Shown here one piece after another: positions 1 through 7,908 of a stretch of DNA of 7,908 nucleotides; the first letter of the stretch is position 1, and each line of letters opens with the position of its first letter. The notes under the pieces are model-generated. The model saw nothing but the letters and a program-made list of their open reading frames with translations, was not told where the DNA came from and searched no databases. This DNA comes from Planctomycetota bacterium (GTDB lineage Bacteria; Planctomycetota; Planctomycetia; Isosphaerales; Isosphaeraceae). The position numbers and the translations under genes are program-made. The stretch covers positions 1-7,908 of the forward strand of contig JAJYCH010000188.1 of assembly GCA_021778575.1 (NCBI GenBank), read 5' to 3'.

Positions 1-1760
<1,760 letters not shown>

Positions 1761-1806
1761 CGCCGCCCGGACGTCATTCAACAAGAGGGACTGGTCGAAT
1801 ACGATC

Positions 1807-2793
1807 ATGACCGATTACACGCACGAAACTTCTGAACTGGCCGAGTTCGCGCCGACCCGAGGTTACCGGAAGGGACCGCACTGGTTCGCGCTTTTCGCCA
1901 CGTTGTTCACCTGGCCGCTCCTGTTCGTGGGCGGGTTGGTGACGACGTACAAGGTGGGCATGGCCGTGCCCGACTGGCCCACCACCTTCGGCATGAACAT
2001 GTTCCTGTACGACTTCTTCAAGGCCCCGTGGGGGGTCTTCGGCGAGCACACCCACCGGCTCTACGGAGCGGCGGTCGGCCTGTTCACGCTGCTGTTGATG
2101 GTCGACTTCCTGATTTTCGATCGTCGCCGCTGGATCAAGATCCTCGGGGTCGTGGCCCTGGTCTGCGTGATCATTCAGGGGGTTCTCGGCGGCCTGCGGG
2201 TCAACCACAACTCGACGCTTCTGGCCGCGTTCCACGGCTGTTTCGGCCAGGCCTTTTTCGGGCTGATGGTCGGACTCTGCGTGATGACCGGACGGGGCTG
2301 GTTCGCCAAGGCTCACGAGGTCGAGGACGCCCGGAAGTATCGCTCGATGTCGGTCGTGGGGTTGGGACTGATCTATTCTCAGGTGATTCTCGGGGCCTGG
2401 CTCCGCCATTTCAGCGACCCGACGGCGCTCGGGGCGCACTCGGTGATGGCGTTCCTGGTGTTCGGCCACCTGACCGGCCTGGTCGTCCGGGTCGAACGGC
2501 ACAAGGCCGAGGTTCCCGAACTGGTCCCGGCGGCCCGAGCCCTGGGTTTGACGTTATTGCTCCAAATTGGTTTGGGGATCGGTGCGTGGTGGCTCCTCAG
2601 ACCGTATGATGGAACATCCCGTCCGGTCACGCTATTCGCGGCGCTGGTCCGGACCGGCCATCAATCGAACGCCGCGCTGGTGCTGGCTTCGGCGGTGGTC
2701 CTGACCCTGCGCTCGTTTGGACAGTTGTCCGGAAGTTCCGGCCTGGTCAGTCCAAGCGAGTTGGGCGCGAGAGATCTGGAGGCAGTCGCGTGA
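1807..2793 (+). CDS. ctaA: Heme A synthase (COX15/CtaA family)
   Basis: This membrane enzyme oxidises the C8 methyl of heme O to a formyl group, giving heme A for cytochrome oxidase. The 328-residue protein has about eight predicted membrane helices (near residues 26-47, 83-103, 112-130, 143-161, 183-202, 210-229, 244-264 and 286-303), the usual COX15/CtaA plan of two four-helix halves. The conserved Glu-x-x-His-Arg motif is at Glu80-His83-Arg84. Further likely heme-ligand histidines are His143 (FHGCFGQ), His211 (AHSVMAF) and His285 (TGHQSNAA). The family loop GMAVPDWP lies at 51-58. The extracytoplasmic loops contain no cysteines (the only Cys are 120, 145 and 158, in or beside helices), so it lacks the loop disulfide of the Bacillus subtilis type. 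The ATG at 1807 is 46 bases after ctaD; an AGAGGGA at 1784-1790 is rather far away to serve as its ribosome site. The stop overlaps the ctaB start. Confidence 0.95.
   Translation: MTDYTHETSELAEFAPTRGYRKGPHWFALFATLFTWPLLFVGGLVTTYKVGMAVPDWPTTFGMNMFLYDFFKAPWGVFGEHTHRLYGAAVGLFTLLLMVDFLIFDRRRWIKILGVVALVCVIIQGVLGGLRVNHNSTLLAAFHGCFGQAFFGLMVGLCVMTGRGWFAKAHEVEDARKYRSMSVVGLGLIYSQVILGAWLRHFSDPTALGAHSVMAFLVFGHLTGLVVRVERHKAEVPELVPAARALGLTLLLQIGLGIGAWWLLRPYDGTSRPVTLFAALVRTGHQSNAALVLASAVVLTLRSFGQLSGSSGLVSPSELGARDLEAVA
2778..2782 (+). promoter_or_regulatory. Ribosome binding site of ctaB
   Basis: GGAGG lies 7 bases before the GTG at 2790, inside the last codons of ctaA. It is one of the few strong Shine-Dalgarno sites in the window and fixes the GTG as the ctaB start. 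Confidence 0.75.
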
Positions 2794-3728
2794 AGACGGC
2801 GGAAATTCTCGCCCCACCCCCCGTACTCGTCGAAACCTCTGCGGAGCCAGTCTTGCTCGATCCTGGCTTGCGGATGAAGGCCCAGGCGTTTGTCGACCTG
2901 ACCAAGCCTCGGATCGCCTTGATGGTCCTGGTGACGGTCGCCGTCGGTTACATCCTCGGGGCTCGCGAGGGAATCGCGTTCGGCAAGCTCGCGCTGACGC
3001 TTGTCGGGACGGCCCTGGTGGCCGGAGGCGCGAGCGCCTGGAACATGATCATCGAACGCGATCGCGACGCCCGGATGAAACGAACGGCAAACCGTCCGCT
3101 CCCCTCGGGCAAGCTCGCGGTGGTCGAGGCCGTCGTTTTCGGCTCGGCGCTGGCCCTGGCCGGCGTTTCGCTGCTGTATCTCACGGTCAACGGGCTGTCG
3201 TCGGCAGTCGCGGCGGCGACGTTCCTGCTCTACGTCGGCTGTTACACGCCGCTGAAGTCGGTCACGTCGTTGAACACGGTCGTCGGGGCGATTCCGGGCG
3301 CCCTTCCGCCGGTGATTGGCTGGGCGGCGTCGAGTGGTCGACTCGGGATCGAGGCCTGGGAACTGTTCCTGATCGTGTTCCTCTGGCAATTCCCCCACTT
3401 TCTCGCCATCGCCTGGATCTACCGCGACGACTACGCCCGAGGCGGCCACAAGATGCTGCCCAACGTCGACCCGGATGGCTCGTTCACCGGCCGCCAGGCG
3501 ATGTGGTACGCGTCGTTGCTCGTTCCGGTCGGCCTGATCCCCTCGATGATCGGTCTGGGGGGGCGATTCTACTTCGCCGGAGCGTTGATCCTCGGCTTCT
3601 TCTACTTCTACTTCGCCGTCAAGTTCTGGCTCGACGTCAACGACCGGACGGCTCGACGGCTCCTTCGGGCCTCGATTCTCTATCTTCCGCTGATCCTGTT
3701 GCTCCTGCTTCTGAACCCTGGCCAGTGA
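2790..3728 (+). CDS. ctaB: Protoheme IX farnesyltransferase (heme O synthase)
   Basis: This UbiA-superfamily membrane prenyltransferase adds a farnesyl group to heme B to make heme O, the substrate of CtaA. The 312-residue product has the first Asp-rich motif in the form typical of heme O synthases, starting at Asn85 and running through Glu89, Asp91 and Asp93 to RTANRPLPSG (98-107). The second motif, YRDDYARGG, is at 211-219, followed by KMLPNVDPDG. Hydrophobic stretches fit the usual eight to nine helices, and the N-terminal extension of about 35 residues before LTKPRIALMV is probably cytoplasmic. The start is GTG at 2790-2792, overlapping the ctaA stop (TGA 2791-2793) by four bases, with GGAGG 7 bases upstream, so translation of the two heme A genes is probably coupled. 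Encoding both heme A enzymes between subunits I and III suggests matched supply of cofactor and apoprotein. Confidence 0.96.
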   Translation: MKTAEILAPPPVLVETSAEPVLLDPGLRMKAQAFVDLTKPRIALMVLVTVAVGYILGAREGIAFGKLALTLVGTALVAGGASAWNMIIERDRDARMKRTANRPLPSGKLAVVEAVVFGSALALAGVSLLYLTVNGLSSAVAAATFLLYVGCYTPLKSVTSLNTVVGAIPGALPPVIGWAASSGRLGIEAWELFLIVFLWQFPHFLAIAWIYRDDYARGGHKMLPNVDPDGSFTGRQAMWYASLLVPVGLIPSMIGLGGRFYFAGALILGFFYFYFAVKFWLDVNDRTARRLLRASILYLPLILLLLLLNPGQ

Positions 3729-3786
3729 TCGGATGGTCGCCGACTGACCGCGATTGCTTCTTTCTCCCCTTGGACTGGTGCGTTTC

Positions 3787-4539
3787 ATGGCGGATGCCGC
3801 GACAATCTCGACCTCGGAATCGAAACCGACCAGCGCGATGAGCCGCCCGCCCGCTCCGGCCGCGCCGATCACCCCGGGCAAGGTCGCCATCTGGTTGTTC
3901 CTGGCGACGGAGGTGATGTTCTTCACCGGCTTGATCGGAACTTACATCGTCCTCCGCGCCGGCAGTGCTCCGACCGCCTACAGCAACCTTTTTTCGCCCG
4001 GGACCGACCTCTCGATCGTCCTCCGGCAGAAGCCCGAAGGGCTGGTGACGACGTCCTGGCCCCGACCGTTCGACCCGTCGATGAACCCCCTCAGCGTCGA
4101 CCTCACGGCGGCCAACACGTTCATCCTGATGGCCTCGTCGCTGACCATGATTCTCGCCCTGAGCGCCTGCCAGCGCGACGACAAGCGCAAGACAGCCCTC
4201 TACCTGACGGCCACGGCCGTCATCGGCACGGTTTTTCTCGGCATCCAGGCTTTTGAATACAATCAACTGCTGTTCGCCCATCATTACCCCGCCGGAGTCA
4301 GTCAAACCGGTCACTTTACTCCGGACGTCAGCGTGTTCGCCTCCTGCTTCTTCACGATGACGGGCTTTCACGGCTTGCACGTGGCTGGTGGACTGGTCGC
4401 GATCTTCGCGTTGATGGTCCGGTCGTGGTTCGGGGCTTATTCCTCGACGAACTCGCACTCGATCGAGGTCATCAGCCTGTACTGGCACTTCGTCGACCTG
4501 GTCTGGCTGATCCTCTTCACGGTTGTCTACCTGATCTGA
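3787..4539 (+). CDS. ctaE: Cytochrome c oxidase subunit III
   Basis: This is the third core membrane subunit, which stabilises subunit I and supports proton uptake and turnover stability. From ATG 3787 the product is 250 residues. Family motifs seen are the helix-I Glu42 in LFLATEVMFFTG, NTFILMASS (110-118), QAFEY with Glu157, GFHGLHV with His195 and His198 (193-199), and YWHFVDLVW (232-240). About five helices are visible (near 33-55, 109-127, 138-156, 183-211 and 229-250), which fits the short bacterial CtaE/CyoC form rather than the seven-helix mitochondrial one. The loop between helices I and II (about 60-108) is long and rich in Pro and Ser. The frame is open to a TTG at 3754, but that would add a poor N-terminus; ATG 3787 is preferred, and ATG 3838 is a less likely alternative. 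There is no clear Shine-Dalgarno site. It lies 58 bases after ctaB. Confidence 0.95.
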   Translation: MADAATISTSESKPTSAMSRPPAPAAPITPGKVAIWLFLATEVMFFTGLIGTYIVLRAGSAPTAYSNLFSPGTDLSIVLRQKPEGLVTTSWPRPFDPSMNPLSVDLTAANTFILMASSLTMILALSACQRDDKRKTALYLTATAVIGTVFLGIQAFEYNQLLFAHHYPAGVSQTGHFTPDVSVFASCFFTMTGFHGLHVAGGLVAIFALMVRSWFGAYSSTNSHSIEVISLYWHFVDLVWLILFTVVYLI

Positions 4540-4574
4540 CGGGCCGACCAACCACCATTCTTCACCCGCTAGCC

Positions 4575-4579
4575 GAAGG
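4575..4579 (+). promoter_or_regulatory. Probable ribosome binding site of subunit IV gene
   Basis: GAAGG ends 8 bases before ATG 4588, a normal spacing, and supports that ATG as the start of the subunit IV gene. Confidence 0.45.
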
Positions 4580-4587
4580 TTCCTGGC

Positions 4588-4932
4588 ATGGCCAAGCCGA
4601 ATCCCTCGACCCATCTGGAACCGCTCGACGAGTCGCGTGGTTCATACGCGAAGGTCTTCTGGAGCCTTGTGGTCCTCACGGCTCTTGAATATGGCTTTGC
4701 GCGGCTCCAGCCTCCGTTTCCCACGCTGGTCGGCGGCTTGACGTTCCTGGCCACGGTCTATGCGTTCCTGGTCGCCTGGTACTTCATGCACCTGAAGTAT
4801 GAGGGCCGGTGGATCTACCTGATGCTGGTGCCGGTCTGCCTGCTATCGGTGGCGGTCGTCGCCGGTCTGACTCCCGACATCGCCTACCATCAGCACGGTT
4901 TCTTTCAGTCCACGGCCGTCGCCGATCGCTGA
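4588..4932 (+). CDS. ctaF: Cytochrome c oxidase subunit IV family protein (CtaF/CyoD-like)
   Basis: This small accessory membrane subunit of bacterial heme-copper oxidases is thought to aid assembly and stability around the CuB site. The 114-residue product has three predicted helices (near 20-39, 46-68 and 74-94). It carries the family hallmark FMHLKYE (66-72) at the end of helix II and a VVLTALEYGFA segment in helix I. Length and topology match the prokaryotic subunit IV family. It sits 48 bases after ctaE, the usual position in caa3-type operons. The C-terminal tail after helix III contains a His-Gln-His and is otherwise unremarkable. The family assignment is firm; the gene symbol is by position and analogy with Bacillus. 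Confidence 0.9.
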   Translation: MAKPNPSTHLEPLDESRGSYAKVFWSLVVLTALEYGFARLQPPFPTLVGGLTFLATVYAFLVAWYFMHLKYEGRWIYLMLVPVCLLSVAVVAGLTPDIAYHQHGFFQSTAVADR

Positions 4933-4982
4933 GTTTGTTTTCCTCCGCCCCTTTGCCTTCAACCCCGAACGGGCCCAAGTCT

Positions 4983-6050
4983 GTGAAAGCGTCGTATCGG
5001 CTGGGAATCTTGATTGTTCTGGGAGTCGTCGCGGCCTCGACGGCGCTGATCGCCGGCTCACGGTTCCTCGCCAGGCCCGAAACGCCGAAGCGTGTCGGTC
5101 AAGACCTCGGCGACCACGGTTACCCGCTGGGAACCTATCGACTGACCGAGCGATCCGGCAAGGTCGTGACCGAGGCCGACCTGGCGGACAGCGTCTGGAT
5201 CTCGGCCTTCATCTTCACCCGCTGCCCGGTCTCGTGCCCGAAAATCTCCACGGTGATGAAGGGGCTGCAAACGACGCTCGACGGCACGGACGTCAAGCTG
5301 GTGAGCCTGACGGTCGACCCCGATTACGACACCCCGGCCGTTCTCGGCCGATATGCAACCGGCCTGGGGGCCGACACCAATCGGTGGTGGTTCCTCACCG
5401 GTCCGCTCGACCAGACGGTCGACTTGATCCTCAACCGATTTCACTTGCCGATCGAGAAGAATCCCGGAGCCGACGCCGATTCAAAGGCCGAGGCGGTTCG
5501 TCATAGCCCGCGTCTGGTCCTGGTTGATCGCGGCAACACGGTCGTCGGCTTTTTTGACTCCGACGACCCCGATGCCGTCCGCAAGCTCGCGGCGATGGCC
5601 CGCCGGAAGGCTTCGTGGGCTCGCCACTTGCCCGCCGTGAACGCGACTCTCAACGGCACCTGTGCCGTCTTGCTCGTGATCGGCTGGGTCCTGATCCTCA
5701 ACCGGCAGATCAAGACGCACGCGATCTGCATGATCTCGGCGGTCGCGGTCTCGACGATCTTCCTGGCCTGCTACCTGGTCTATCATTTCCAGGCGGGGAG
5801 CGTCGAATATCCCGGTTCCGGCACATCCAAGGTCGTGTACCTGTCAATCTTGCTCTCGCACACGATCCTGGCGACGCTGGGGGTTGTCCCGCTCGTCTCG
5901 CTGACCTTGATTTATGCGATCCGGAAGCGATTCGACCGCCACGCGCCGATCGCCCGGTTGACGTTTCCGATCTGGCTCTATGTTTCGATCACGGGCGTGG
6001 TCATTTACTGGATGCTCTACCAGATGCCGCACGTGACGACCTCGGTCTGA
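4983..6050 (+). CDS. SCO1/SenC copper chaperone fused to DUF420 (CtaM-like) membrane domain
   Basis: This protein of 355 residues joins two cytochrome oxidase assembly factors. An N-terminal membrane anchor (about 8-28) is followed by a thioredoxin-fold SCO domain (about 40-205). That domain has the copper-binding CPVSC (Cys81, Cys85) and His174 in the RHSPRLVLVD strand, plus SLTVDPDYDTP (108-118); together these are the full SCO ligand set used to load CuA of subunit II. From about 214 to 350 it is a DUF420 domain with four helices. That part starts HLPAVNATLNG, has conserved-looking histidines at 215, 246, 268, 293 and 320, and ends in FPIWLYVSITGVVIYWMLY. DUF420 includes CtaM/YozB, needed for heme A oxidase function in Staphylococcus and Bacillus. 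The GTG at 4983 is chosen because it gives a short n-region before the anchor. The frame is open upstream to 4809, but that stretch overlaps the subunit IV gene and looks like shadow translation. The Shine-Dalgarno site is weak. It begins 50 bases after subunit IV. Confidence 0.92.
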   Translation: MKASYRLGILIVLGVVAASTALIAGSRFLARPETPKRVGQDLGDHGYPLGTYRLTERSGKVVTEADLADSVWISAFIFTRCPVSCPKISTVMKGLQTTLDGTDVKLVSLTVDPDYDTPAVLGRYATGLGADTNRWWFLTGPLDQTVDLILNRFHLPIEKNPGADADSKAEAVRHSPRLVLVDRGNTVVGFFDSDDPDAVRKLAAMARRKASWARHLPAVNATLNGTCAVLLVIGWVLILNRQIKTHAICMISAVAVSTIFLACYLVYHFQAGSVEYPGSGTSKVVYLSILLSHTILATLGVVPLVSLTLIYAIRKRFDRHAPIARLTFPIWLYVSITGVVIYWMLYQMPHVTTSV

Positions 6051-6077
6051 CCGGTTTCGCCGGAGAAAGACTCTGTC

Positions 6078-6323
6078 ATGCGCCTTACCGGTCGCTGGAT
6101 CATGGGGCTCGCCGTTCTGAGTCTGCTTGTTCTGGCGAGCGACGCCCTCGGCTGCCCGAACTGCAAGGAAGCCGTCGCGAATCAGGATGGCGATGCGATG
6201 CGGCTGGCCAACGGCTATTCCTGGAGCATCCTCCTGATGATGGCCACCCCGTTCGCTCTCCTCGGAACCGGCATGCTGATGGTCGTTCGAGCCGTCCGGA
6301 GTGGCGCGCTGCCCGAGCTTTGA
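6078..6323 (+). CDS. Small exported/membrane protein with CPNC motif, unknown function
   Basis: The 81-residue product begins with a basic n-region and hydrophobic core (about 7-20), a likely signal peptide. A plausible signal peptidase I site is Ala-Leu-Gly before Cys26, which would leave CPNCK (Cys26, Cys29) at or near the mature N-terminus. A short polar stretch (30-46) follows, then one predicted helix (about 47-70) and a basic cytoplasmic end. If the signal is cleaved, the CxxC pair faces the periplasm next to the membrane. The gene starts 27 bases after the SCO-CtaM fusion, with GGAG at 6062-6065 about 12 bases before the ATG, so it is probably the last gene of the oxidase operon. I recall no named family for it. 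A role in copper or thiol handling for the oxidase is inferred only from the CxxC and its neighbours. The Cys context lacks a canonical lipobox (Ala rather than Leu at -3), so a lipoprotein is less likely. Confidence 0.75.
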   Translation: MRLTGRWIMGLAVLSLLVLASDALGCPNCKEAVANQDGDAMRLANGYSWSILLMMATPFALLGTGMLMVVRAVRSGALPEL

Positions 6324-6419
6324 TCGACCGATTGTGAAGGCGGCCCGGTTCTGAACACTTTCTTCTTCTCGACCTCTCTGCGAACCTGGAACCTCGGATG
6401 ATTCGAATTCGTTTTCATC

Positions 6420-6423
6420 GAGG
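6420..6423 (+). promoter_or_regulatory. Ribosome binding site of gamma-glutamyltransferase gene
   Basis: GAGG ends 7 bases before ATG 6431. The competing in-frame ATG at 6398 has no comparable site, so this favours 6431 as the start. Confidence 0.5.
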
Positions 6424-6430
6424 TTTGCCG

Positions 6431-7908
6431 ATGCGTGGTCTTCTGGTCGCGGTGGGATTCGTCGGGATTTTGTCGGGGCTGGGCTCGGCGATCGGAGCCG
6501 ACGAGACGTTTCGATCGCACGCCAGCGTCTGCCAGGAAGGAAACGCGGCGGAGGCGGGACGGCAGGTCCTGAAGGCGGGCGGCAACGCCGTCGACGCGGC
6601 GATCACCACGGCGTTCGCGCTGGCGGTCACTCACCCGGCGGCCGGTAATCTCGGTGGTGGTGGGTTCATTGTGGCGTACCTGGCCGATCGGAAGGAAGTG
6701 GTCACCGTCGACTTCCGCGAGATGGCCCCGCAAGCTTCGACCCAGACGATGTATCTCGGTCCCAATGGTCTGCTCGTGCCCGGTCATCGCGAAGGGGCCA
6801 AAGCCGCCGGAGTTCCGGGGACCGTGCGAGGTCTGGGCCTGGCTCACGCGAAATGGGGCAAGGCGAAGTGGTCCGACCTGGTCGCGCCGGCCGCCAAGCT
6901 CGCTCGCGAAGGGTTCGTGATCTCCGCGACACTCGCCGGATCGCTGAACGGCCAGTTGTTCCCTCGGCCCACCGATGATGCCGCCGCCGTTCCCGAGGAT
7001 CTGGGAGCCCAGGGGGATCGACTGGCGGATTTCACGTCATCGGTCGCCGCGTTCAAGAAGCCCGACGGCTCGCGCTGGCAAGAAGGGGACCGGCTGATCC
7101 AGCGCGACCTGGCCGACACCCTCGATCGGATCGCCAGCCAGGGGCCTGATGAGTTCTACACCGGGGAAACCGCCCGCAAGATCGTCGCGTACATGGAGAA
7201 GAATGGCGGCCTGATCACCCTTGCCGACCTCGCCGCCTACCAGGCCAAGCAACGCCCGCCGATTCATGGGACGTTCAAGGGAAACGACATCTTCGGGATG
7301 GGTCCGCCCGCCTCGGGGGGGATCTTGATCGTCGAGATGCTCAACATCCTCGAAAACTTTGATCTGAAAGCCGACGGACCCCGCTCACCAAAGACGCTCC
7401 ACCGGGTGACCGAAGCGATGCGCCGTGGATTTTTCAACCGGGCGACCGAGATCGCCGACCCGGACTTCGTCAAGGTTCCGATCGATCGGCTGATCTCGAA
7501 AGCCTACGCCGGTGAACTCGCCCGGTCGATTGGCGACAAGGCCACGCCAAGCGCCAGTCTCGCCCCGTTCCCGATCGTGACTCCCGAGGGGACGCACACG
7601 ACGCACCTCTCGACGATCGACGGCCAGGGGAACGCCGTCGCTTTGACCTATACCCTCGAAGAAGGATACGGGAGCAAGGCGGTCGTCGCGGGGGCGGGCT
7701 TCTTGCTGAACAACGAGATGGGCGATTTCAATCTCGTCCCCGGCCGGACCGAGAGCACGGGACGCGTGGGAACCGCGCCGAATATCATTGCCCCTCGGAA
7801 GCGGATGCTGAGTTCGATGTCGCCGACGATTGTCTTGAAGGATGGCAAGGTCCGGCTCGTCACCGGTTCACCCGGCGGCCGGACGATCCCGAACACGACC
7901 CGGTGGGT
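6431..7908 (+). CDS. ggt: Gamma-glutamyltransferase, 3'-truncated by window edge
   Basis: This Ntn-hydrolase cleaves the gamma-glutamyl bond of glutathione and related compounds in the periplasm, by hydrolysis or transfer to an acceptor. The precursor cleaves itself into large and small subunits. A signal peptide (about 1-23, ending SAIGA) is followed by GNLGGGGF (72-79) and DFREMAP (94-100), whose Arg96 matches the substrate-carboxylate Arg of E. coli GGT. The predicted autocleavage site and nucleophile is Thr390, the first Thr of TTHLS, followed by ALTYTLEEGYGS. NNEMGDF, the oxyanion/substrate segment SSMSP (461-465) and GSPGG (479-483) are also present. Spacing is almost identical to E. 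coli GGT, and a lid-loop-like region precedes SSMSP. 492 residues are visible and the frame is open at the edge, so roughly the last 60-90 residues are missing. ATG 6431 is chosen for its ribosome site; ATG 6398 in the same frame would add 11 residues. The gap of about 107 bases suggests its own transcription unit. Confidence 0.95.
   Translation, partial: MRGLLVAVGFVGILSGLGSAIGADETFRSHASVCQEGNAAEAGRQVLKAGGNAVDAAITTAFALAVTHPAAGNLGGGGFIVAYLADRKEVVTVDFREMAPQASTQTMYLGPNGLLVPGHREGAKAAGVPGTVRGLGLAHAKWGKAKWSDLVAPAAKLAREGFVISATLAGSLNGQLFPRPTDDAAAVPEDLGAQGDRLADFTSSVAAFKKPDGSRWQEGDRLIQRDLADTLDRIASQGPDEFYTGETARKIVAYMEKNGGLITLADLAAYQAKQRPPIHGTFKGNDIFGMGPPASGGILIVEMLNILENFDLKADGPRSPKTLHRVTEAMRRGFFNRATEIADPDFVKVPIDRLISKAYAGELARSIGDKATPSASLAPFPIVTPEGTHTTHLSTIDGQGNAVALTYTLEEGYGSKAVVAGAGFLLNNEMGDFNLVPGRTESTGRVGTAPNIIAPRKRMLSSMSPTIVLKDGKVRLVTGSPGGRTIPNTTRW

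Noticed and set aside
1774..2502. Long - strand open frames opposite ctaA, and similar ones at 600-1097, 1158-1808 and 3637-4614
   Set aside because: All have the same charged low-complexity composition and lie opposite well-identified genes, with no plausible start context of their own.
2661..3926. A 421-codon open frame on the - strand opposite the ctaA end, all of ctaB and the ctaE start
   Set aside because: Its translation is dominated by Arg, Asp, Gln and Glu with low complexity, typical of an antisense shadow of high-GC genes. The + strand holds clear ctaA/ctaB/ctaE motifs throughout.
4809..4982. An upstream extension of the SCO-CtaM protein from ATG 4809
   Set aside because: It would overlap more than 120 bases of the subunit IV gene, and the added residues are Arg/Ser-rich with no homology feel. 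GTG 4983 gives a normal anchor.
6138..6155. A lipoprotein signal at Cys26 of the CPNC protein
   Set aside because: The residues before Cys are Ala-Leu-Gly; a canonical lipobox wants Leu/Val/Ile at -3, so signal peptidase I cleavage is at least as likely.
5615..6337. A 240-codon + strand frame over the DUF420 domain and the CPNC gene
   Set aside because: It overlaps two better-supported frames; the Arg/Asp/Pro-rich translation lacks membrane segments or motifs.
6324..6430. A terminator or promoter between the CPNC gene and gamma-glutamyltransferase
   Set aside because: I found no convincing GC-rich hairpin followed by a T-run and no clear -35/-10 pair; short T/C-rich stretches near 6359-6370 are not enough.

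Overview
The window is a high-GC bacterial segment in which every supported gene lies on the + strand. It holds most of a cytochrome c oxidase (heme-copper, aa3/caa3-type) locus, followed by the start of an unrelated gamma-glutamyltransferase gene. The protein types, the high GC, the mixed ATG/GTG starts with only occasional Shine-Dalgarno sites, and the gene order ctaD-ctaA-ctaB-ctaE-ctaF-SCO suggest a planctomycete, possibly of the Isosphaeraceae. This is an inference from sequence feel and family resemblance; no marker gene is present to prove it.

Layout: 1-1760 is cytochrome c oxidase subunit I (ctaD), open at the left edge because the reading frame continues upstream of base 1. 1807-2793 is heme A synthase (ctaA/COX15). 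2790-3728 is protoheme IX farnesyltransferase (ctaB), overlapping ctaA by 4 bases. 3787-4539 is subunit III (ctaE). 4588-4932 is the small membrane subunit IV (ctaF-like). 4983-6050 is one protein that joins a SCO copper chaperone to a DUF420/CtaM-type membrane domain. 6078-6323 is a small exported or membrane protein with a CPNC motif and no known function. 6431-7908 is gamma-glutamyltransferase, cut by the right edge.

How they work together: ctaB turns heme B into heme O and ctaA turns heme O into heme A, which fills the two heme sites of CtaD. The SCO half of the fusion probably delivers copper to the CuA site of subunit II, whose gene is not in the window and probably lies just upstream. 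The DUF420/CtaM half belongs to a family needed for heme A oxidase function in Firmicutes. Subunits I, III and IV form the membrane core. Gene gaps are 25-60 bases up to the CPNC protein, so a single operon is likely. Gamma-glutamyltransferase follows after a gap of about 107 bases and has no evident link to respiration.

The most interesting points are the SCO-CtaM fusion, the CPNC mini-protein at the end of the operon, and the A2-type proton channel signature (Tyr-Ser in place of the usual Glu) in CtaD. No RNA genes, insertion sequences, CRISPR arrays, convincing terminators or long non-coding stretches were seen.
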